A stretch of 27,262 bases of DNA. It comes from Chthonomonas sp. UBA1950 (lineage in GTDB: Bacteria; Armatimonadota; Fimbriimonadia; Fimbriimonadales; Fimbriimonadaceae). Positions 21,724 to 27,262 of the stretch are shown here, piece after piece (the stretch's first letter is position 1; every line of letters begins with the position of its first letter). The position numbers and the translations under genes were made by a program. The stretch covers positions 1-27,262 of the forward strand of contig DDEQ01000048.1 of assembly GCA_002336105.1 (NCBI GenBank), read 5' to 3'. A model generated the notes under the pieces. It saw only the letters and a list, made by a program, of their open reading frames with translations, was not told where the DNA came from and ran no database searches.

Positions 21724-23628
21724 ATGCTACTTGCTTTAGCGATGACGACTGCACTTGCATCAACGAACCTACCTTTTGTCAGCCCAATGTTTGGAGACCA
21801 TATGGTTCTTCAAAGGGGTATGCGTAACGTAATCTGGGGTTGGACTAAGCCTTCCGAAAAGGTGGCTATTTCCATCGGTGGAAAGACGTTATCTGGGGTG
21901 GCTAGTGCCTCTGGTCGATGGGAAGTTTCATTTGATCCACCAGCAGTTGGAGGGCCCTATACGTTGAAAGTCTCTGGTCCAGAATCGGTTGAGTTTAAGG
22001 ACGTCCTCGTCGGTGACGTATGGATTTGCTCTGGCCAGTCGAACATGGAGATGGGGCTGACGCAGATCAACAATCCTGAAATCGTCAGTTCTAGTACAGA
22101 TTCGTCGCTGAGATTGTTCATGGTTGGTAGGCAAGTAGCCTACGCGCCGCTATCGACTCCGACAGGGCAATGGAAGTCATGCAATCCCCAGACGGTTGCT
22201 GAAAATGGTTGGGGTGGCTTTTCGGCAGCAGGGTATTTCTTTGGTAAAACCCTTCGCAAGGAACTCCATGTGCCGATTGGCCTGATTCAAAGTGCGTGGG
22301 GCGGAACGAGCGTAGAAGCTTGGCAATCAAGTTCAGCTATCAAAGCGACAGGCGAGTTTCTTCCGGTTTTGGAAAGCTTCGAGAATCGACTAAAGAAAGG
22401 TCAGCCTGTACTTTCAACCTACAACGACCTATGGCTCGAAAGAAAAGAGAATGGTGAAGCGCTAGGTTTCAGTCGAGAAGTCGTTGATGACATCGGCTGG
22501 CCAGATATACAGTTGCCAGGTCGTTTTTCTGGAGAACCCGGCGTTGCATGGGTTCGGAAAACCTTCGAACTGACTTCTGTTTCAGATGCAGAGCTATTTC
22601 TGGGAACCATTGACGAAAGTGATTCTCTCTGGATCAACGGACACTACATCGGATTTACAGGATTTGATTGGGCTTGGCGACACTACAGCATTCCAAAGGC
22701 ATATCTAAAGGAAGGCTCCAACACTATTTCGATTAGAGTTTTCGATTCAAGACGTTTGGGCGGATTTACAGGGAAAGCCGAGCAGATGTATCTCCAGCTT
22801 GGTTCGACGCGGATAGATTTAGCAGGCACCTGGAAGTTTATGCGGACTCTAGATAAGAGTGCAATAAAAGACAAGCCGTACGACACAGAACCTAATCCGA
22901 CTGTCCCGACAGTGATTTACAATGGCATGATTTTGCCAATTGCGCCATTAGCAATAAAAGGTGCGATTTGGTATCAAGGCGAGTCGAACTGGTATCGAGG
23001 GGTTCAATATCGAAAACTGCTGCCAGCGCTTATCAAAGATTGGCGAACCATCTTCAAACAACCAAACCTACCGTTCTACATTGTCAGTTTGGCGAACTAT
23101 GGCGATCTTCCAAAACAACCGGGGGATGACTACTGGGCTGAAGTTCGTGAGGCACAAGCGTTGACCGCAAAGAATGTTCCGTTCACAGGATTAGCGGTAA
23201 CGCTTGACGTTGGTGAAGCGAATGACATTCACCCGAAGAACAAAGAAGCAGTCGGAGAGCGTCTAGCCAAAATCGCGTTGGCTAAGAACTTCGGCAAGAC
23301 GGTTGAGTACTCCGGACCAGTGTTTGAGTCTATTCGAACAGTGGGTAACAGTCTTCGAGTCAAGTTCTCTCATGCTGGAGGTCTGACATTACGATCTGCA
23401 GAAGTTTCTGGATTTGCCATTGCCGGAGCTGACAAAGCTTGGCATTGGGCCAAGGCAAGAGTCGAAGGTTATGAGGTCATCTTGACGTCGCCCGAAGTTC
23501 CAAACCCTGTCGCGGTTCGCTACGGATGGGCTGCGAATCCTTACGTTACGCTATTCAACGGAGCCGGATTACCAGCCGGACCATTTCGATCAGACACTTG
23601 GACTGAGTTGAGTAAAGACCACCACTAG
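21724..23628 (+). CDS. Sialate O-acetylesterase-like SGNH hydrolase
   Basis: A 634-residue secreted enzyme. AGGAGAG six bases before the ATG is a strong ribosome site. A short signal peptide (MLLALAMTTALAS) precedes LPFVSPMFGDHMVLQRG, the usual start of this family. An Ig-like domain (40-95) leads to VWICSGQSNMEMGL with nucleophile Ser106, then IGLIQSAWGGTSVEAW, an inserted jelly-roll domain (about 275-360: WVRKTFEL, LWINGHYIGFTG), IKGAIWYQGESNW, and NDIHPKNKEAVGERLA with Asp501 and His503 completing the catalytic set. Such enzymes remove O-acetyl groups from sialic acids or other acetylated glycans. It probably shares a transcript with the barrel gene; a strong terminator follows. Confidence 0.92.
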   Translation: MLLALAMTTALASTNLPFVSPMFGDHMVLQRGMRNVIWGWTKPSEKVAISIGGKTLSGVASASGRWEVSFDPPAVGGPYTLKVSGPESVEFKDVLVGDVWICSGQSNMEMGLTQINNPEIVSSSTDSSLRLFMVGRQVAYAPLSTPTGQWKSCNPQTVAENGWGGFSAAGYFFGKTLRKELHVPIGLIQSAWGGTSVEAWQSSSAIKATGEFLPVLESFENRLKKGQPVLSTYNDLWLERKENGEALGFSREVVDDIGWPDIQLPGRFSGEPGVAWVRKTFELTSVSDAELFLGTIDESDSLWINGHYIGFTGFDWAWRHYSIPKAYLKEGSNTISIRVFDSRRLGGFTGKAEQMYLQLGSTRIDLAGTWKFMRTLDKSAIKDKPYDTEPNPTVPTVIYNGMILPIAPLAIKGAIWYQGESNWYRGVQYRKLLPALIKDWRTIFKQPNLPFYIVSLANYGDLPKQPGDDYWAEVREAQALTAKNVPFTGLAVTLDVGEANDIHPKNKEAVGERLAKIALAKNFGKTVEYSGPVFESIRTVGNSLRVKFSHAGGLTLRSAEVSGFAIAGADKAWHWAKARVEGYEVILTSPEVPNPVAVRYGWAANPYVTLFNGAGLPAGPFRSDTWTELSKDHH

Positions 23629-23648
23629 AACCGGATTATTCTGTGGAC

Positions 23649-23690
23649 AAAAGACGCGGAGACTGAATGGTCTCCGCGTCTTTTTTTTTG
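23649..23690 (+). terminator. Rho-independent terminator after the acetylesterase gene
   Basis: AAGACGCGGAGAC (23651-23663) and GTCTCCGCGTCTT (23670-23682) form a 13-bp GC-rich stem with a six-base loop, followed by an unbroken T-run to 23689. Confidence 0.95.
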
Positions 23691-23707
23691 ACAGAGCGAC
23701 GGAGTAG

Positions 23708-25843
23708 TTGAATGTTACGAATGACGATCATCAAACGGAACCTTCACGTCGAAGCTGGGCTAGAATCAGAGTAATGATTGCCCTCGCTCTGGTTGCTTCA
23801 TTCCTTAAACAGGATATCTCTGACGACCTGATTGAACTGACCCAAGGAGTTCACAAACTCAGTCAGGTTGGTGTTCCTGGAATTGTCAGCGCGATTTCAA
23901 AAGATGCGGTGCCGTTTGTGGTTGGCGATGACTCAGGCGCTCGGCCAGTCGCGGTGGCAGGCAGATTAGGGAAGGGAAGAATCGCGGCGATAGGTCATGG
24001 CGGTTATCTCTCGATGCAAGCGATCAAGGAAGCCGATAACGGTCGACTTGTGTTGAATATGGTGAAGTGGTGTTCTCGCAGAAAGTCTGAAATCAAGGTT
24101 GGTACTTTTCGAGGAAGAACAACCGGAGTGGGCAGAGAACTAGGATTTCAAGAGATCACAGTGACGGACAGAACCATGTCTGACGCTGACGTTGTTATCG
24201 TTACCGATACTGTAGATCCTGCAAGCATTCTCGACTACATCATGAAAGGTGGTGGTGTCGTTGTTGGGCAGACCCCTTGGGGATGGAAGCAGGTTCATGC
24301 TGCTGATTCTCTACTAGGCGATTTTGGATGGAATGAGGTTCTTGCGCGAGCGGGAATCGTCTATTCAGATGGAACGATCGACCATCCGAAGGTGATTGAA
24401 ACATTCGAAGCAGCAAAGAAAGTGAATGCTGCTGAAGAGATTCCGAAGCTTTCTGAAGACGTGAATGCAGTAGGAGTGATCGCTGCTGCGATTCGAGATT
24501 GCCCAGAAAACACGGAGTTTGCCAAGAGTGTTCGCGCGCTGGTGAAGGGAAGCGCTATCAAGGCACCATCCAAGCAAGAACCGCTTACGCAGAAGGATGG
24601 TTTGTCGAGATTAGCGCTCGTGATCAAGGACATGGACCGAAAAGCAGGTTTTCCGGTTACGGGAATTGATCCCTCGGCTGTCTACTTCCCCGGTTTGGTG
24701 AAATCAGGTACGCCGCGCCAAAGCAAAACGGTCGCGATCTCAGTAAATGACGGTCAATGGTCAAGCACGGGGTGTTACGCTGCACCAGGAGAACAGATTT
24801 CTGTGACTTTGCCTCCAAGTTTGGTTGGTAAGGGGCTCGGGCTTCAGATTGGTGTACACAGCGACGAACTTTGGCATCTACCGAAGTGGGAGAGAAATCC
24901 TTCAGTCGTCGTCAAGACAAAGTTTACGAGTGATCACGCTGAACTCATTAGCCCTTTCGGCGGCTTGGTTGTCATTACTGTCCCGTCAGATCTTGGGTTG
25001 AAACCACAGAAAATCACGCTTGAGAATATCGTCGGGTCTCCTAGATTTGTCTTGGGCGAAACCACGGTTGCCCAATGGCAAGAGAGTCTGAAGTCGGGTG
25101 CTCCTTGGGCAGAATTACAGTCGAAGCACCTTATTTTGAGTGTTCCGACTTCAGAGGCAGCCAAAGTGGCCGATCCAACCCCGCTGATGAAGTTGTGGGA
25201 CCATGTGATGGATCTATATACGGAGCTCGACGGTAGCCCTCTGACGATTCGCCCTGAAAGAATCGTTGCAGACCAACAGATCAGCGCCGGATATATGCAC
25301 TCGGGTTACCCGATCATGACTTGGATGGATGATTCGGTTCCTCTTTCGCTCAGCTATGATCGCCTAACAAAAGACGGCACATGGGGCCACTGGCATGAGC
25401 TAGGCCATAACCGACAAAAGGGTTGGTGGACATTTAGTGGCACCGGAGAAGTTACGAATAACGTTTATGTGTTGTACGCGATGCAGAAGATTGACAAGAA
25501 ATCTCTTTTTGATCGCATCGGAAAAAACAAAGCAGAAACTGATGCCTACCTTCTCAAGCCAGACTTCGAAGTCTGGAAATCAAAGCCATTCACTGCCTTG
25601 ACCATGTATGCGCAACTGATTGACGCCTTTGGTTGGGACAGTTACAAGAAGGTGATGCGAGCTTATCTCTCCGCTCCAAAAGGTGATCTCCCAAAAACAG
25701 ATGAAGAGAAGCGAGACCAGTGGATGGTTCGCTATTCAAGGCAAGTAGGGAAAAACCTTGCACCGTTTTTTGAGAAGTGGGGAGTACCCGTATCTCCTGT
25801 CGCGAAGCAGTTGATCCAAGATTTGCCCGCTTGGCAAGGATAA
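23708..25843 (+). CDS. M60-family (TCAF-like) zinc metallopeptidase
   Basis: A 711-residue protein from the TTG at 23708; ATG 23774 would give 689. A hydrophobic stretch MIALALVASFL (23-33) after RRSWARIR acts as signal peptide. Residues 50-125 (VPFVVGDDSGARPVAVAGRLGKGRIAAIGHGGYLS, LVLNMVKWCSR) look like the glutamine-amidotransferase-like domain found before M60 domains in TCAF/FAM115 proteins. The C-terminal M60 domain contains MHSGYPIMTW, then WGHWHELGHNRQKGWWTFSGTGEVTNN: zinc ligands His563 and His567, catalytic Glu564 and a third ligand candidate Glu581, matching HExxH-x(8-28)-E. Bacterial M60 enzymes often cleave O-glycosylated proteins such as mucins, which fits the acetylesterase next door; the target here is unknown. 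Two small genes follow in tight succession. Confidence 0.83.
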   Translation: MNVTNDDHQTEPSRRSWARIRVMIALALVASFLKQDISDDLIELTQGVHKLSQVGVPGIVSAISKDAVPFVVGDDSGARPVAVAGRLGKGRIAAIGHGGYLSMQAIKEADNGRLVLNMVKWCSRRKSEIKVGTFRGRTTGVGRELGFQEITVTDRTMSDADVVIVTDTVDPASILDYIMKGGGVVVGQTPWGWKQVHAADSLLGDFGWNEVLARAGIVYSDGTIDHPKVIETFEAAKKVNAAEEIPKLSEDVNAVGVIAAAIRDCPENTEFAKSVRALVKGSAIKAPSKQEPLTQKDGLSRLALVIKDMDRKAGFPVTGIDPSAVYFPGLVKSGTPRQSKTVAISVNDGQWSSTGCYAAPGEQISVTLPPSLVGKGLGLQIGVHSDELWHLPKWERNPSVVVKTKFTSDHAELISPFGGLVVITVPSDLGLKPQKITLENIVGSPRFVLGETTVAQWQESLKSGAPWAELQSKHLILSVPTSEAAKVADPTPLMKLWDHVMDLYTELDGSPLTIRPERIVADQQISAGYMHSGYPIMTWMDDSVPLSLSYDRLTKDGTWGHWHELGHNRQKGWWTFSGTGEVTNNVYVLYAMQKIDKKSLFDRIGKNKAETDAYLLKPDFEVWKSKPFTALTMYAQLIDAFGWDSYKKVMRAYLSAPKGDLPKTDEEKRDQWMVRYSRQVGKNLAPFFEKWGVPVSPVAKQLIQDLPAWQG

Positions 25844-25846
25844 GCC

Positions 25847-26089
25847 GTGCAAGAACGCATTCCAAGTTCATCGGAACTGGTTCGCAGGGTCGATGAACTC
25901 AAGGTGCCTTTCGAAGTGCTCGTTGAGGACGGTAGGTTTCGTGTTATACGGGTAGCCAAACCGTTCTTCCAAGGCTCAGAGTATTGGGTTATCAACGAAA
26001 AGGGGTTTCTTTGGGAGCCGTGTGCCTCTGAGGATGATGCACTTGCGTACCTTGTGTCCGAAGAGGCTTTGGACTATCATGGCCGGTGA
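25847..26089 (+). CDS. Hypothetical 80-aa protein
   Basis: GTG start three bases after the M60 stop, with AAGGA eight to twelve bases upstream, so it belongs to the M60 transcript. The protein is small, acidic and soluble (ELVRRVDELKVPFEVLVEDGRFRVIRVAKPFF, then YWVINEKGFLWEPC) with a likely alpha-beta-beta fold. I do not recognise a family. Its stop overlaps the start of the next gene. Confidence 0.68.
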   Translation: MQERIPSSSELVRRVDELKVPFEVLVEDGRFRVIRVAKPFFQGSEYWVINEKGFLWEPCASEDDALAYLVSEEALDYHGR

Positions 26090-26457
26090 TGACGCCTCAA
26101 ACAAAACCAACTAGAGCAAATGCTTTGATAATCTTTGGAGCTTTTGTATTTATAAATGTCCTATTGTTGGTTTTCGTCGGAATGAAAACTGAACAGGTTT
26201 CGCCTCTAGCGATCATCATGTCTGCTCTGAGCTCGGTCGGCTGCGTTTATTGGAGTGCGCGCAAGTTGGTTCTCACCGATCAGGTGGGGATGTTTCAAGC
26301 CAACATGCTTTGCTGCCTTGCTTTTGCTGAACTTGTAATGCTTTTTGGCACGTTCACAGGGCCGGGGCCGGATGGACCACTACCATTTGCCATTGTTTCG
26401 TGGGGATTGCAATTCACACAGGTTCTTCCTAAGCTGTTACGCTACGCATGGCTGTAA
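26086..26457 (+). CDS. Hypothetical integral membrane protein (123 aa)
   Basis: Either GTG 26086 (four-base overlap GTGA with the previous gene) or ATG 26089 starts it, so translation is coupled. There are four hydrophobic segments: about 12-32 (ANALIIFGAFVFINVLLLVFVG), 40-57, 69-90 (NMLCCLAFAELVMLFGTF) and 100-118. The loop after segment 3 is Gly/Pro-rich (GPGPDGPLP). No known family was recognised. It ends the M60 operon. Confidence 0.7.
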   Translation: MMTPQTKPTRANALIIFGAFVFINVLLLVFVGMKTEQVSPLAIIMSALSSVGCVYWSARKLVLTDQVGMFQANMLCCLAFAELVMLFGTFTGPGPDGPLPFAIVSWGLQFTQVLPKLLRYAWL

Positions 26458-26585
26458 TAATTAGCGATTGATGCAAAGTTCTTAATCAAACTTTCTCATT
26501 CTTGGCGCATCCTATAGCTGGGGCGAATCGTCTCGTCTTAATAAGCAATGGCACATAACGGTCGCGCCATATCGGGTTTTATGAG

Positions 26586-26615
26586 TTGGCCACTCGCGGG
26601 GTGGGACTCTATAAT
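26586..26615 (+). promoter_or_regulatory. Sigma70-type promoter ahead of the HNH gene
   Basis: TTGGCC (26586-26591) and a perfect TATAAT (26610-26615) are 18 bases apart. Transcription should begin near 26622, inside the inverted repeat that follows. Confidence 0.6.
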
Positions 26616-26633
26616 ACGGTCGTCAACGACCGT
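26616..26633 (+). promoter_or_regulatory. Palindrome over the predicted transcription start
   Basis: ACGGTCG-TCAA-CGACCGT is a perfect inverted repeat starting directly after the -10. Because it spans about -6 to +12 it is better placed as a repressor operator than as an RNA hairpin. A single copy of ACGGTCG also occurs at 26558-26564, upstream of the -35. Confidence 0.45.
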
Positions 26634-26642
26634 CCTCGAGTG

Positions 26643-26674
26643 GGCTCGCATGTGTACGCATGCGAGCCTTTTTT
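26643..26674 (+). terminator. Rho-independent terminator in the leader of the HNH gene
   Basis: GGCTCGCATG (26643-26652) and CATGCGAGCC (26659-26668) form a 10-bp stem with a six-base loop followed by TTTTTT. It lies about 50 bases after the predicted start of transcription and 70 before the HNH ATG, so it would end a very short RNA or act as an attenuator. Confidence 0.8.
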
Positions 26675-26743
26675 GTTTTCAAACTGCGACGAATTGCCAA
26701 AGCTCAATCGCCGGAGGAGGCCGGCTTAAAAGGAGAACCTGCA

Positions 26744-27262
26744 ATGTCTTGTGATGTGTTAGTACTGAATAGCAACTACGAGCCGCTCAATGTTTGCACC
26801 ATGCGGCGCGCTGTCTCGCTTTTGCTTCTCGGAAAAGCTGAAATAATCCATTCGCGTGAGAATGGATATCAAACCGTGCATGGTGAAGAGGAAGCGCCTT
26901 CGGTTCTAAAGATGAGGTATCAGGTCAGGCGGCCAATGCCACAGTTACGTCTCTCGAGGCACTCGGTTTTAGCTCGCGATAACTACACCTGCCAGTATTG
27001 TGGATGCCGAAACAAGGATCTTACGATCGACCACGTCATTCCAAAGTGGGCCGGAGGGCCGAATACATGGGATAACTTGGTTGCGTGTTGTCGCCGATGT
27101 AATCTTAAGAAGGCTGATAAAACACCACAACAAGCACATATGAAACTGGCACGTAAGCCAAAGCGACCACACTTCGTTCCATATCTTTCTTTACCGCTTT
27201 ACCTCAGAGCCCAGGGCCGAAATGATTGGAGAGATTTCTTGCCGATCTATGAGGAAATCATT
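26744..27262 (+). CDS. HNH endonuclease family protein (3' end outside the window)
   Basis: AAAAGGAGAA eight bases before the ATG is a strong ribosome site. The frame is open for 173 codons to the window edge, with no stop seen. MSCDVLVLNSNYEPLNVCTM and RRAVSLLLLGKAEIIHSRE form the N-terminal domain common in this family. The HNH core follows: LARDNYTCQYCG (first Cys pair), LTIDHVIPKWAGGPNTWDNLVACCRRCNLKKADKT with the D-H of the motif, Asn at the D-N-L turn, and the second pair in CRRCN. These proteins are widespread single-copy bacterial nucleases of uncertain role, usually about 170-190 residues, so little should be missing. Confidence 0.9.
   Translation, partial: MSCDVLVLNSNYEPLNVCTMRRAVSLLLLGKAEIIHSRENGYQTVHGEEEAPSVLKMRYQVRRPMPQLRLSRHSVLARDNYTCQYCGCRNKDLTIDHVIPKWAGGPNTWDNLVACCRRCNLKKADKTPQQAHMKLARKPKRPHFVPYLSLPLYLRAQGRNDWRDFLPIYEEII

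Noticed and set aside
23741..23810. Tat signal in the M60 protein (RRSWAR before a hydrophobic core)
   Set aside because: It matches the twin-arginine consensus only at the two Arg residues and depends on an uncertain TTG start.
26548..26754. 68-codon frame before the HNH gene
   Set aside because: It crosses the promoter, palindrome, terminator and ribosome site, which explain the region better.

Overview
The window looks like a chromosomal segment of an Armatimonadota bacterium, probably near Fimbriimonadia. This is an inference, not a database match. The clearest sign is three separate prepilin-like genes with near-identical starts (AFTLIELLVVIAIIAILAAI, then LFPVFAQAK) and a C-terminal DGHAK motif, a gene type that phylum carries in many copies. 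Large outer-membrane beta-barrels, TTG/GTG starts and secreted glycan-active enzymes fit a diderm member of the phylum. I saw no rRNA, tRNA, CRISPR array, insertion sequence, phage gene or plasmid gene.

Layout. 1-2340: the end of an outer-membrane barrel gene, a secreted caspase-fold protein whose catalytic His and Cys are both replaced, and an orphan helix-hairpin-helix protein. 2332-3718 (minus): an HspR repressor and a zinc-finger-less DnaJ, with a HAIR-like operator in front of dnaJ. 3796-7096: an HDOD protein (plus), then an M32 carboxypeptidase and a class A beta-lactamase-fold protein (both minus). 7140-11344 (plus): a LacI-family gene with a promoter and two abutting operators, followed closely by a prepilin-like protein, a tiny lipoprotein, a GH99/GH71-like protein and an ABC-2 permease; this may be one transcription unit. 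11360-14611 (minus): an FmdB zinc ribbon, an M20 dipeptidase and O-acetylhomoserine sulfhydrylase. 14612-17763: two more prepilin-like genes, two small membrane-anchored proteins and two strong terminators. 17765-17995 (minus): a small unknown gene. 18124-23690: a giant outer-membrane protein with six degenerate helical repeats, then a sialate O-acetylesterase and a terminator. 23708-26457: an M60-type (TCAF-like) metallopeptidase and two small unknown genes. 26586-27262: a short promoter-to-terminator leader and a 3'-incomplete HNH endonuclease gene.

Working together. Much of the window concerns the cell surface and breakdown of external polymers: barrels, pseudopilin-like proteins, lipoproteins, a GH99-like enzyme, an SGNH acetylesterase and an M60 peptidase of the class that attacks glycosylated proteins. 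Housekeeping genes for heat-shock control, peptide hydrolysis and sulfur amino-acid synthesis are mixed in. No known defence island or biosynthetic cluster is visible. The least explained items are the pseudocaspase, the six-repeat barrel, the recurring pairing of a prepilin-like gene with a tiny anchored protein, the LacI operator pair, and the leader of the HNH gene.
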